The notes under the pieces: generated by a model | Told to the model about the DNA's origin: nothing | What the model saw: the letters and a program-made list of their open reading frames with translations, nothing else | Databases searched by the model: none | Translations under genes and position numbers: made by a program | Part shown: positions 34,071 through 45,093 of the stretch, one piece after another | Layout: every line of letters begins with the position of its first letter | How positions within the stretch are numbered: the first letter of the stretch is position 1 | Assembly (NCBI GenBank): GCA_003550325.1 | Contig: QKWP01000760.1 | Location: forward strand, 156,168 to 220,167 | Reading direction: 5' to 3' | DNA from: Gigaspora rosea | Lineage: Eukaryota > Glomeromycota > Glomeromycetes > Diversisporales > Gigasporaceae | Length of the DNA: 64,000 nt

Positions 34071-35188
34071 TTACCAATTCAGCATCAGAAAAATATATTA
34101 TTTTCTCTTCAACTTGATATTCAAGATTATTTTCTTTAAATAATTTCGATAAATTGTTATTAAAGTCATCAGGATAAATACCATGATTTCGAAAGTAACT
34201 AGACACTAAAAATAAAATGTTATTTAAATCTGACAATTATACAAAATGAACAACATAATTACAATAATACTGTAATCAATTACATATATCAAAAAGAAGC
34301 TGAGTGTTAGGACCAGTATTCATAATTTCAGGTCCGTATTCTAGACTTTCAATCCAACCACCAGGTTTTAAAATTCGCGATAAATCTAATACGAGAGAAA
34401 GTATATTAATTTTTTCATAGATTAATTAGCAGATTAATTATTAAAAATTTTGTTTTATCTAAACTATTTTTTACCTGGAAATAATTTATTACGTGCATCT
34501 TTTGTTGTAATATACCATAATAAATCCCTGATGTGAATGTAGTCAAAAGAACAATCTGAATATTGTAATCCTTCCAAAACATCAGCTTGTACAAAGCTGA
34601 CATTTGAAAGATTGACCTCTTTCGGAGTTTTAATATCAATTCCAGTAAAATGTGAAAGAGTGTAGTTTTTTGCCTTTAAATTAAGCAATTAATAAGTTAA
34701 TCAAAAAAAAAATTCATCGAAATTGATAGAATTCGACAATTAATGGAAATATTACGATACCATATCATATATCCATGTGCCAAATCCACATCTTTATTTT
34801 TTTTTTTGAAAGACAACTTATAAGTTATTTATAAATAAAATGATAACAGGTACAAAAACTTACCCAATATCGAGAACTTTGGCATTACCACATTTTAAGA
34901 TAGATTCGACTGGTGATAAAAAATTCGAATTCCATATTTGTAATTGGAATTCATGCTAATAATGAAGATATATGAATATAAGCAGTCATAACTTTGGGGA
35001 TTTTCAATATTAAACGAAAAATTACGACTAACGTTAAGTTTTTCCTGGTCAAAATCACAATCAATCACAGGAAATCCAGTATTTGAACTTATGCTTTTGT
35101 TATGTTCTTGATTATTAAAGTTAGAATCTTTATCATTTATGATTCTATTTCTTTTAATTTTTAATATTGCTGAAACTTCATTTCCCAT
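33795..35188 (-). CDS. SAM-dependent methyltransferase, six exons, one frameshift
   Basis: Exons on the minus strand: 35188-34864, 34791-34761, 34673-34475, 34385-34284, 34205-34075 and 33962-33795; all five introns are GT-AG and junction phases agree. Key motifs: AKVLDIG|CGFGTWIYDM (SAM-binding glycine loop, across the first intron), FTGIDI (acidic residue after strand 2), NVSFVQADVLEGLQ (motif II), FDYIHIRDLLW, and LKPGGWIESLEYGP (motif III). About 318 aa, the usual size for this class I family in mycorrhizal fungi. Exon 1 has a one-base frame change near 34945-34975, between DCLYSYIFII and HEFQLQIWNS; it is either a real lesion or a sequence error. Start MGNEVSAIL is the first ATG. The substrate cannot be told from sequence. 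The last exon lies in the duplicated block. Confidence 0.85.
34034..34068. repeat. (TAA)n microsatellite in the last methyltransferase intron
   Basis: About 11 TAA units within the 112-bp intron (33963-34074), close to its 5' splice site. It is the exact edge of the 5.47-kb duplication. Confidence 0.9.
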
Positions 35189-36399
35189 TGTAAGGAATGA
35201 TAAATAATAATGAATTGAAGATATTAAAGAATTATGAAGGGAATACTTGGTGATAGCTATTTTAAAGCAGAAATATTCGTTCAGGTATTAAGAAACTTCT
35301 AAAATCTAAGAAAGTAGTACCAATGACAAAGGTTTTAAATTAATTTATTCTGCGTATAACATTAATTTAACTCACATAATTGTCGTACGTACGTACGTCC
35401 AGTTAAGTAATTATATAATGATAACGGTAATACAGTAGATTTTCGGAACTGACCAATCAGACTCGCCATATGGGCGGATTTGACTCCAAATCGATTACAT
35501 CACATTATGTGATAATTTGGGTTAGAAACATTATGGCGTTAATACTGTAAATATATTTAATATATAAAATTGACACAAATTTATCACACGAAGGATAATT
35601 TTTAAGGCTTTTAATAATACAGTATATAATTCAAAAAAATATAATAAATTTATTAATAAAAATAAATAGTAAGTCTAATTTAAAAAACATGACAAGTCTC
35701 TTAGAAAATAAATATTGAACACTATCATTTTCGAAATTGGTCTCATAATATTTTCACAATATTTTCACAGAGTATTTCACTTTACACCTGTACTTTTAAA
35801 AATATTTGTTCCATAATAAATATTTCAAAATTTTTGTTTTCGATCTTCTACGCATGAAAGATAAGCGTTTATTTATAAAAGTAAATTCATATATTTAGCA
35901 CGATAACCTAAAGACTTTAAAAAAAGAGGTTTGTAAATATGAAGGTGCTAAAAATAAAAACAAATAAACAAAAGACAGAAAACCTGATATAAAATCTTAT
36001 TTAAAAGCTAATATTTTTAGTTTCAATACCTTTCGCTCATTTCTACCTATTTCTACTCATTTCAACAAAAACCCATTTACAACCCATCTACAAACCGCGA
36101 TTGCGAGTAATTCAAGAGAAATAATTGTTTATGATTGGTTTAGAAATCATCTGATCGTAGTATTGATTTTTAGTGTAGGACAAATTCGTAATAATCCCAA
36201 CCAAATTTATTTGATTGGCGCAAATTTGAAGATCTTATTTACAAATTCACGATCATCACAAAATTTACATAGTGATCGGAGCCAAATCAGCCCATATGCA
36301 TTTCTTTGATTTGCTACCCGTTTGGCACAAACAAATTTAAGGATTGATATATTAATTATTGGAAGTCGAATAATAAGTGGTTTCAGAATTTAAAAAAAA
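35189..36399. other. Upstream region of the methyltransferase gene
   Basis: No gene recognised. It contains a CGTACGTACGTACGT tract at about 35385-35399 and, at 36170-36310, a diverged block (GATTGGCGC, GATCGGAGCCAAATCAGCCC) related to the foldback at 37411-37575. No promoter element can be named with confidence. Confidence 0.5.
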
Positions 36400-36560
36400 A
36401 TAGTGTATTTCTGAAATAAATAAGAGTTCGAAAAATCCTATTTTGTGTATTAAAACTTTGAAATCGGAAAATGAAATGGGAGTGTTTAAAGACTCCCACT
36501 TAACGAAATAAGTACATAAAAAATTTTTTATTATGCAGATCAACAAACTTTTTAATAATA
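36400..36560. repeat. Dispersed repeat, copy B
   Basis: Partner of 9925-10090 with the same block order, including AAATGAAATGGGAGTG, GACTCCCA and TTATTATGCAGATCAACAAA. The 70-codon minus-strand frame here is not supported. Confidence 0.75.
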
Positions 36561-36574
36561 ACAAAATACGGAGT

Positions 36575-36960
36575 AAATAATAAAACTTTAGCTTAAATTA
36601 CTAACTGAACCTTCGCTCAAAAATTACTTACTGAACCTTTGCTCAAATTACTTATTAATCCTGTAATCCTTTGCTCAAATTATTTTTTTATATAACTTAC
36701 TGAATTTTAGCTCAAATCACTTATTGAACCTTCGCAAAATTACTTACTAAACCTTTGCTCAAATTACTTATTAAACCTTTGTTCAAATTATTCTTTTATT
36801 AAACCTTCGCTAAATGATTTTTTTATATTACTTATAAATCTTTGCTTAAATTATTTTTTATATAACTTATTAAACTTTCGCTTAAATTATTTTTTATATA
36901 ACTTACTAAACTTTCGCTCAGATTTCTTTTTATATAGCTTAACAAATATTACTTAAGTTA
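36575..36960. repeat. Degenerate tandem repeat, 25-40 bp units
   Basis: About a dozen units of the form AAATTACTTACTGAACCTTCGCTC, with longer variants carrying ATTTTTTATATAACTTA. The first units are the most regular. Confidence 0.85.
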
Positions 36961-36964
36961 TCTT

Positions 36965-37150
36965 ATATATTAATATGCCTCCAAGCAGAACTTTCAAGCA
37001 AACTATAATAATTAAGCAAAAGAACTTGAAAGGAATCGTTGTTCTTTCACGTATAGTAAAATATCGATCTAGTTCTATGGCTTGTATTAATCCCAATAAT
37101 TCTTCAATTTCTTTATCCAGAACTTTTAGTAATAGCCTTATTTGCGCTAG
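36965..37150 (-). pseudogene. Possible DDE-transposase N-terminal fragment
   Basis: An open frame of about 60 codons on the minus strand, LLLKVLDKEIEELLGLIQAI then ELDRYFTIRERTTIPF, cut off exactly where the hAT element inserts. The wording resembles the N-terminus of Harbinger/DDE-type transposases I recall from these fungi, but it is too short to be certain and no start codon or partner part was found beyond 44603. Confidence 0.3.
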
Positions 37151-37410
37151 TTAGGGATGGGTTCGGTCAGCTAGGTCAGCTATCGGTCAGCTATCATCGA
37201 CTATCGACTACTAGCCGGCTATAGCCGGCTATAGCTGATCAATTACTTGATCACTTTCTTAATTATTTGTTAATTAAACAAATAAACAAATGACAAATAA
37301 TTATATTTTATATGTAATACAGTTATACAATATTAGAGTACCCTACCCATGTGGCGAAAAAAGTTCGGGTCACATGTTATAAACAGCCAATCAAAATAAT
37401 CAAAATATTG

Positions 37411-37540
37411 AAGATCCGATCTACATTTTCAAAACAATCTAATTCTGGTCAAATTTGTAGATCATTTGGCCTATTGGAGATGATCCCCAAAAGGCCAAAC
37501 GATCTGTAAATGACCAGAATTAGATTTTGAAAATGTAGAT
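37411..37540. mobile_element. Foldback MITE inside the hAT element
   Basis: GATCTACATTTTCAAAACAA with TCTAATTCTGGTCA, then GATCATTTGGCC, pairs with GGCCAAACGATC, TGACCAGAATTAGA and TTTTGAAAATGTAGATC after a ~20-base loop. No coding capacity. Related debris lies at 36170-36310. Confidence 0.8.
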
Positions 37541-40231
37541 CGGGGATCGGTCAAAATTAGCCCATACGAATTTTCAAGATTCTAGCAAAGATTTATCTGT
37601 ATCTACTTGACTAAATTCAGTAAAAAAAAAATTTATTTTAATTCTAAATTTACTTTTGTAGTATTAAAAAAAAATTTATCGAAATTTGATAGATGGGTGT
37701 TGAGAAATCTTTACTAAAATTTTAAAAAACAGATAATTTTACAAAAAATTGGTAATTTTTTTTTTTTTTAGCTTAAACGAAGAGTTCTCAACAACCATTA
37801 TTCAAATTTGATGAAATTTTTTTTGGTAAAATTTTTTTTTTTTAGCTTCAAACGAAGATTTCTCAACAACCATAATTCAAATTCGATGAAATTTTTTTTA
37901 TTTTAATTCTGTAAGTTTATAGAATTAAATATATATACATATATATTGAAATTTAGTACATTTTGTAAAACATAATTATTTATTTTATTATATCAAAATC
38001 CTGTTTCTTGCAAATCATTGACAAAAAATTGCTTGTTTGTTAGATAATGCATGCCTGTCTTTTACTATCTTACAATAAAAATACTTTAGCTATTGCACCA
38101 ATTTTGCCATAGCAGATTCTCAATTTTAATTAGCTAACTAATATGCTTTACAAAAGTTTGGCACAATTGTTACATAATTTTTGGCCAGAATTTAAGTTTT
38201 TAACTTTTTAATACAAAAATAGAAATTTTGAAGGAAATAAGCCTATTCTATACTAAAATTAGCCCAACATTTTTTATTTAATGGGCATTTATGTAGTATA
38301 AATTTTGTTAACCTTAAACAAAGATTTTTTAACAATGATTATAGCGCTTTGCAAAAAAGTGTGACCCTGTGATTTTCACGGTGATGATGGCAGAAAATTT
38401 CTGAGATTTTAATTTCCTATTGATCATAATTTTCATCAATAACGTCTATATTTTATCCGAAATCTTTAAAATTCTTCAAGTATCGAAAAATCTTATAGAA
38501 TCGACTGATTTCTCATGGTTTTACATGACATCATGATCTGCAGAGGTCACACATTTTTGCAAAGCACAATAATACAAATTTGATAAAAATTTTTTATTTT
38601 AATTCTGTAATCTTACAGAATCAAAGATATTCTTAAAATTGGATAAATAGTTATTAAAAAATCTTCACTAAATATTTTAGAAAAAATTAGCTACAACTTC
38701 TTTTTATATGTACCTAAACTTTGAACAAAATTTACTTGGCATTTACCTAATCAAATACAATCAAAATTATTTATAAAATCTTTTGATTGAACTTGATTAG
38801 ATAAGTTCCAAATAACCTTTATTAGCTTGTATTGAAATTATTGTGATTTTTACAATAAGTCATTAAAAACTTTTGTTACATAGCTTGTTATTTCATTAAA
38901 TTATAGTATGTAGTTAATTTGTATTGAATTATAATTTTTACTATAAAAAATTGTTACAGAACTTACTTTTATTCTAATTATCACAGTATATGATTGTTAG
39001 TTGTATTAAAATCATTATTATTTTGTTATAAACTATTGTAAAAATTCTGTTATATTAGATAGTATTAGAATTATTATAATTTTTATTATGAGTTTATGCA
39101 AAACTTATATTCTATTCTGGTACCTACATATAATTTAATTTGTATTAATCTGCATTAAAATTATTGTGAACTCTATTGTGAATTATTGTAAAAAATTCTG
39201 GTACAAAGCTTGCTTGTTATTTCAGTAATATATAGTATATAGCTGGTTTGGTAATTTAAAATTATAATTATTAAGCCAAATCTACTATTTTAGAAATATA
39301 TAGTATGTAGTCAAAATTGAATTAGAATCATAATTTATATTGTAAGCTACTATAAAATTCTGTTACAAATCTAAGTTAAATTATTTTGTATTTAATTTCT
39401 ATTATGGTTTACTAAATTTATTTACTATTTTTATAATAGCAATATATATTGGAATTATTGTAATTTCTATTATAAGCTATTGATTATTGTATTATGTATG
39501 TTTCTAGAAATTATATTATATAGTTAAAATCATTAGTTTGTATTGGTTTTACTATAAAAATTTTTTTATAAAGCATACTTGCTATTCTAGTATTGCTAAG
39601 ACTAAATTATTTTTAGTAATTATACTATGTGCTAATATTATTTATTATTAGAATCTTGTAATAATAAATGATTAGTATAATTAAATATTATAGTATATAT
39701 ATAAAGTATAATATAAGTCAATATTATAGCATATATCTGATATTGTAATAAAGGTTGTAGCTTTTTGATATAGTAATTTTATTTGAGTTATGTTACAAAA
39801 AAGATATTTTACTAATTAAATTTTGTTATCTATATTATATAGTAATTATAATTATTTTATATTTAGATTATATTTTTAAATATAACCAATTAAAAATACT
39901 AAAATTCATAGACTTGAAATTAAGTTATAAAGATTATATAATGTATTTAAAATATTTAATAAATAAATATATAAATATAAAATAAAATAATGATATAAAA
40001 ATAAATATATAAATATAAAATAAATAATGATATAAAAATAAAATAATAACATAAAAATAAAAGAATAATATAAAAATAAATAATAATAAAAATAAAATAA
40101 TAATATAAAAATAAAATAAAAAATTAGGCAAATTTGCCAAGAAAAAAACCCAATGGGAAAAACCTTATTTTAATAAGTAAATAATAAATAACAAATATAT
40201 AAAATATAATAATTTTAAATATAATAAATTG
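37541..40231. other. hAT element left interior, non-coding
   Basis: Low-complexity, AT-rich DNA. It contains hairpins of the TTTATTTTAATTCT type at about 37637, 37888 and 38598 like those in the MULE, the direct repeat 38049-38287, and simple AAAATAAAATAATAATATAA runs at 39950-40120. The small frame at 39934-40140 is that simple repeat and not a gene. Confidence 0.6.
38049..38287. repeat. Diverged direct repeat flanking the transposase, left copy
   Basis: About 240 bp (ATGCCTGTCTTTTACTATCT, GCACCAATTTTGCCA, TTGTTACATAATTTTTGGCC, ACAAAAATAGAAATTTT) matching 44062-44311 in the same orientation, 6.0 kb apart, on either side of the transposase gene. Confidence 0.82.
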
Positions 40232-42103
40232 TTAAATATTTGTTGACAACCAACTATGTAAACATAAACATGCTCTTGCAGATTCACTATTTAGTCTATT
40301 TCTTGATTTGTTAATTACTTGACCTGCAATTGAAAAAAGTTGTTCACATGGAACTGAACTAGCTTGAATACATAAATAATTATGAGCGAGTTTTGAAAGT
40401 GCTGGATATTCTACTGTATGAGTATTCCACCAATCTAAAAGTTTTATAGTTTCATCTGCTTCTGCAAATAACCAATATTTATGAGCTTCATCATCCATTA
40501 TTTGTGCTTGCTGTGATGTATTTTTCAATTTTTGATAAAAACTAGATACTTTTTTAGATACTAATAATGATGGTTGTTGATTAATTTTTTGTCTGATTGG
40601 TGTTAAAATTTCTTCAATAGTCATATCAGGAAAACAAAGCTTTTTATATCTAGGATCTAAAAAAGCAGAAATATGCAAAGATTCAGTTATTGTATTAAAA
40701 TATTCAATAAATTTAGATAACATTGCTTCAACAACTTCTTCTAATAGAAAATTTTTATTTTCTAAATCATTTCTAAGAGCCAATAAAATTATTTGTGCAT
40801 GTGCAATTGTTGGATAAGTTTGTGAAGAAAGTTCAATAGTAGCATCATTAAATAGTTCTAATAATACAACTAAATCTTCATAAATTTGCCAATCTTTTAT
40901 ATCTGGCATATAAGGGTTTAAACTTGGATGTTTAATTAATAACATATTTATAGATTCATAAAGTAAACATGCTCTTTTAATCATCTGATATGTTGAATTC
41001 CATCTTGTCTTGCAATCTAAAATTGGAACTAAAAAAGTTTTTTCATTCAAAACTGCAAGTTGTTCTAAATCTTCAAGAATCTTAGTTGATTTACGAATAG
41101 TTTTAATTAATTTTCTTAATTTTTTAACTGAATCTTCTAAAAGATTTAAACCAGCAAAAGCCACTAAATTAAGTATATGGGCTATGCATCTATAATGATT
41201 GAAATTGTTTAAAATTAACTTATCTTGTAAATAATTTGCAGCAGAAATCATATTTGCAGCATTATCAGTAGTTAATGCAATAGTTTTAGTTTTAATTCCA
41301 AATTCTTCAAGTAAATCATATATTTTGTCAGCAATATTTTTTCCAGTATGAGAACCTTTAAACTGAAATATATCTAGTACAAAATGTTGCAATTTCCAAT
41401 TATTATCAATAAAATGAATAGTAATTGCCATAAAATTTTCAAATTTTAAAGATGTCCAAAAATCAGTTGTAAGAGCAACTTTATTTGAAAATTCATTAAA
41501 ATAATCTTTTACCAAATTTCTTTGTTGATTAAATTGTTCAATAATTAAATTATGGATAGTTTTACGAGTAGGAATTTGATACAATGGATCTAATTTTTGA
41601 ACCATTTTATGAAAAGCTTTTTCTTCTACTACTTTAAATGGTTTAAGAGATAAAATAATCCATTTAAGAATTGCTTGAGTTTTTTCTGCTTGAACTGCTA
41701 CTGAATGTTTGTTAATTCTAATATTTGTTGTTTCATTATTTAACAATAATTTATGCAAATGTTGTAAATGAATACGAATAGAACTAGTTGATGTAGTTGG
41801 TTCAAATATTTTAGGGCATTGAGAACATTTACGAGTTTGTTTATCTACAAATTTCCAAACATCTGCTTCTTTATTACTTAATTTAACTTGCTGAGTGAAT
41901 TTTAAATTTTTAGCTAAATTTTCTTCATTAGTTGCAATTATTTCTTCAAAGCTTAGATCATGTATACTTTGTATAATTTCTTCTTGTTCAGCTTCAATGC
42001 TGTCCTCTTCTAAATCACTAATATAAATATCATTATCAAGTTGTATTTGCAAATTTTCTTCTTCACTACAATCTTCAGGAGAATAATTTGAACTAGAAGA
42101 CAT
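40232..42103 (-). CDS. hAT transposase with BED zinc finger, intact
   Basis: A 623-aa open frame from ATG (42103) to stop, no intron needed. Acidic N-terminus (residues ~10-60), BED-type zinc finger at ~80-120 (CSQCPKIF...HLQHLH), first catalytic aspartate in LTTDFWTSLKF, second in TIALTTDNAANM, and a CHxxH-like IAHILN region. The C-terminal hAT dimerisation domain reads WWNTHTVEYPALSKLAHNYL followed by SSVPCEQLFSIAG. It should bind the clustered repeats and inverted ends of this element, cut and reinsert it, leaving 8-bp duplications. With full length, all expected domains and no stop, it could still be active, and could also move related non-autonomous copies. The ~2.4 kb between it and the right end holds no other gene. 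Confidence 0.95.
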   Translation of the reverse strand: MSSSSNYSPEDCSEEENLQIQLDNDIYISDLEEDSIEAEQEEIIQSIHDLSFEEIIATNEENLAKNLKFTQQVKLSNKEADVWKFVDKQTRKCSQCPKIFEPTTSTSSIRIHLQHLHKLLLNNETTNIRINKHSVAVQAEKTQAILKWIILSLKPFKVVEEKAFHKMVQKLDPLYQIPTRKTIHNLIIEQFNQQRNLVKDYFNEFSNKVALTTDFWTSLKFENFMAITIHFIDNNWKLQHFVLDIFQFKGSHTGKNIADKIYDLLEEFGIKTKTIALTTDNAANMISAANYLQDKLILNNFNHYRCIAHILNLVAFAGLNLLEDSVKKLRKLIKTIRKSTKILEDLEQLAVLNEKTFLVPILDCKTRWNSTYQMIKRACLLYESINMLLIKHPSLNPYMPDIKDWQIYEDLVVLLELFNDATIELSSQTYPTIAHAQIILLALRNDLENKNFLLEEVVEAMLSKFIEYFNTITESLHISAFLDPRYKKLCFPDMTIEEILTPIRQKINQQPSLLVSKKVSSFYQKLKNTSQQAQIMDDEAHKYWLFAEADETIKLLDWWNTHTVEYPALSKLAHNYLCIQASSVPCEQLFSIAGQVINKSRNRLNSESARACLCLHSWLSTNI

Positions 42104-43021
42104 ATTTTAAATAATAAATAAAATATAAATATAAGATAAAATAAAAAACAATGATAAATAAAAATAAAAATGTATAATGTTAAAAATAAACTTTAAATAG
42201 ATGTATTAAATAATAATAAATTGTATATAAATTAGAATTTAAATAAAGGTAAAAATTTGAACTTGTTATGGTAGTTAAAAAATAAACTTTATAAATATAA
42301 TAAAACTTAAAAAATTAAAATTTTTTAAATTCGAATTACGTGTTAACTGTATACGTTGTTACTATTGGTTGGGAGATATCAGATCCACTGGTTAAAGCTA
42401 CTTGGATAGTAAATGATAATTATGTGTTATCAGCAGAAAATTCAAATAGAGAATTCTGAAGGACGTGGGTTTCTTTGGCATATAAGAAATTGAATCGGAC
42501 GTGATGTAATTAAAAAGAGGGGAATTGATGTATATTTAAAACAATGGGGTTAATTAAAAGAATCAATCAGTGTAATATATCAAATAGTGTATCAACTTAA
42601 ACAAATCAATATAGTCTTAAACGAATCGATAAATGTATCACTTTAATTAAATCAATGTACAGTTATATGTATCAGCGATATCAAAGCAATTAATCAAGAA
42701 AATAAACAAAACAGCAGCGTAATGCTAACAAGCAGTGTTGAGAATTCGATAGAATTCGATTACAGGAATAAATTTTATATAAGTTGCCTTCGGCTTTGAA
42801 ATGCCTACTAACTTATATAGGGTCAAGGTTTCTTATTAAACAAACAATCAGATCGAAGTCTGAAGTTTTTATTGAAAGGCTAATTCCAAGCCTTTAAATA
42901 CATATTTTCGTTTACATAAATTAATTAGACTACACTACTCTAGCGAAACATTTTCACCTACTATCTAAAGATCCATCACCCCATCATTCTCTTCAATACC
43001 AATCCCTTCTTTATTAATCAG

Positions 43022-43276
43022 ATTCGCCCTACACGCCTTTCCAATTTTAAGACTTCCGCCCGGGCATTCACACATGAAAGTTCAGATGAAACACGATAAG
43101 ACATCAGCAGATTCCTGAAAATACTGAATGCCTCGCGGCAACATGAGTAATTCGCCCTACACGCCTTTCCAATTTTAAGACTTCCACCCGGGATTCACAC
43201 ATGAAAGTTCAGATGAAACACGTTAAGACATCAGCAGATTCCTGAAAATACTGAATGCCTCGCGGCAACATGAGTA
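43022..43276. repeat. Tandem duplication of a 128-bp GC-richer unit
   Basis: Unit ATTCGCCCTACACGCCTTTC ... CGCGGCAACATGAGTA, two copies (43022 and 43150) differing at a few bases (CCGCCCGGGC versus CCACCCGGG; CGATAAG versus CGTTAAG). Base composition stands out from its surroundings. Confidence 0.93.
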
Positions 43277-43523
43277 ATCGGCTGCCTTCAGATAGACGCG
43301 TAATTACAATTTCTTAGTTAAGCGTGGTGGTGTAAACGGGGACCGAGGATCGGGTCACATATATGGCTAATCAGATTCAAATACGACTTCGATCAACTTT
43401 AGTATAATAATAAATATAGAAATAAAAAGTGATATGTATAAGAACAACAAAATAGGAAATAAAAGAATTATATATGTGTTAACAAATAAAGAAATTATAA
43501 GGAACATTCGGTTGTCAATCGAT

Positions 43524-43659
43524 CATCGATCAAAATCGATGATCAAAGTATACGGTTTAAGAGTTCAGGACGATCACGTAAAGTGATCACGGGGTTCCGA
43601 TACCAAAATTTTAAGACTGGGGTAAAAAAAATTTTAATTTTTTCGAGTGTAACAACGTA
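43524..43659. repeat. Dispersed repeat inside the hAT element
   Basis: Diverged copy of 26527-26638: ATCGATCAAAATCGATGATC, TTTAAGAGTTCAGG, CACGGGGTTCCGATACC and TTTCGAGTGTAACAACGT in the same order. GTTCCGAT is reminiscent of a pol III B box but a full tRNA-like structure could not be drawn. Confidence 0.7.
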
Positions 43660-44061
43660 TTTATATTATATTTATTAATTTATTGTATTACAATTATTAT
43701 AGCTTGCAAAATATATCTTTTATTATCGAAAAAATCATCGTACAATCGCGCAATCGGACACAATCAGGTGATTGTTCAAGTGATCATATTCGATTGTATT
43801 TGTGTGCAACGATCTACAAATTTGATAAAAAGTCACATCATTTTGCAAACCGCGATAAATAAGAAATTGCTCACAAACATACATTAAAGGACAAAAATAC
43901 AAATTTGCATGTGAGCCACGATACACAAATTTGATCAAAAGATGCATCATTTTGCAAACCATGATAATTTATTATCAAACTTTTGCATTCTTTCTTGCTC
44001 GGTTGTTAGATAAAAGCATAAAATAAAAAAAAAGACTTTTTGAAAGTGATAAGTATACAAA

Positions 44062-44311
44062 ACATGCCTGACTTTTACTATCCTACAATAAATATATCTT
44101 AGCTGTCGCACCAATTTTGCCACAGCAGATTCTCGATTTTAAATTGTCTAACTGCTGGGATCTACAAAATTTTGGCCCGCATTATACGATTGTTACATAA
44201 TTTTGGCCGGAATTAAGTATTTTAACTTTTTCATTACAAAAATAGAAATTTTTAGGGAATAGGCCCTATGGTATGTAAAATTAGTCCAGGAACATTTTTC
44301 GCTTAATAGGC
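44062..44311. repeat. Diverged direct repeat flanking the transposase, right copy
   Basis: Partner of 38049-38287; see there. Divergence of roughly one base in six suggests an old event. Confidence 0.82.
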
Positions 44312-44603
44312 GGTTGTGATTTCATTAGTAAGATTTTGAGTAATTTCAGCCTAAATTTTTGATCGTCTCTCTTATCCAATCAAAATCGAGAGTCTGCTGT
44401 GACGCAACAGCTAGACTATTTCTTGCAATAATTCTGTAATTTGTGCACTTCATGCCGAATTAAGCAATAATGATGATTTATCAGCCAGAAAATAAAACAT
44501 TTGGCATCGGCTAGACGGTCAGCTAAGCCGGTCTAGTCGACTATGTCGACTACGGCTATAGCCGAGCGGCTAGCCGACTATTAGCCGACCGAACCCATCC
44601 CTA

Positions 44604-45093
44604 GTGCCAATCCATACCAAATTTTTGCGTCATTACCCGTGCTCGTGCCAAATTTTTGTGTTCGTACTTATGTCCATACCTAAATAAAAAGCATAGGAAA
44701 GGCAGAGACATAAAATATTAAGCATGGGCGTTGCCCGACCTGTAGAACACTAGTTATGATATCCAATACAAACATTAATTATTAAATATATATTGTACTT
44801 ATATAATTGTAAAGTAGCTTATTTTTTTATTGGTAATTCACTGATCGGTTAGTAGTAGTCATTGAACAATTGTAATTTTTATAATAATTACGTTTTATTT
44901 AAAAGTTTTTTTTTTTTTTTTTAATATTACTTTTCAATTTTTAATACTAACGTTTGGCAATTCACTAGAATTTAGCAACACTTTTTCGATCGATTAAAAC
45001 ATTTTGAGGGCTCTTTTTTACAACTTTTTGAATTCTTAATAAAATACAATAATAAATATTGCACGATAACAATCATACCGTCATTTTTTTACT
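44604..45093. other. Intergenic DNA right of the hAT element
   Basis: CCAAATTTTTGCGTCATTAC and GTGCCAAATTTTTGTGTTCG form a short imperfect direct repeat at 44615-44670. Nothing else recognised. Confidence 0.5.

Larger units (their letters stand above)
37152..44603. mobile_element. Autonomous hAT transposon, 7.45 kb
   Basis: Inverted ends TAGGGATGGGTTCGGTCAGC and GCCGACCGAACCCATCCCTA, each followed by ~100 bp of clustered GGTCAGCT, TATAGCCG and CGACTA motifs. Flanks GCGCTAGT (37144-37151) and GTGCCAAT (44604-44611) agree at five of eight bases and all three differences are transitions, as in an aged target duplication. It encodes one intact transposase. It is long for a hAT element because it has gathered foldbacks and repeats. 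Confidence 0.88.
42104..44603. other. hAT element right interior, non-coding
   Basis: Presumed promoter side of the transposase gene. It contains the duplicated 128-bp unit (43022-43276), the dispersed repeat (43524-43659) and the direct repeat (44062-44311). No second ORF of note. A 75-codon minus-strand frame at 43735 is unsupported. Confidence 0.6.

Noticed and set aside
40232..42103. Host transcription factor with BED finger
   Set aside because: The gene lies inside matching inverted ends with subterminal arrays and has the hAT catalytic and dimerisation regions, so it is a transposase.
43524..43659. tRNA or 5S-like gene because of GGGGTTCCGATACC
   Set aside because: I could not draw acceptor, D and anticodon stems around it, and the copy at 26527 does not conserve the putative stems.
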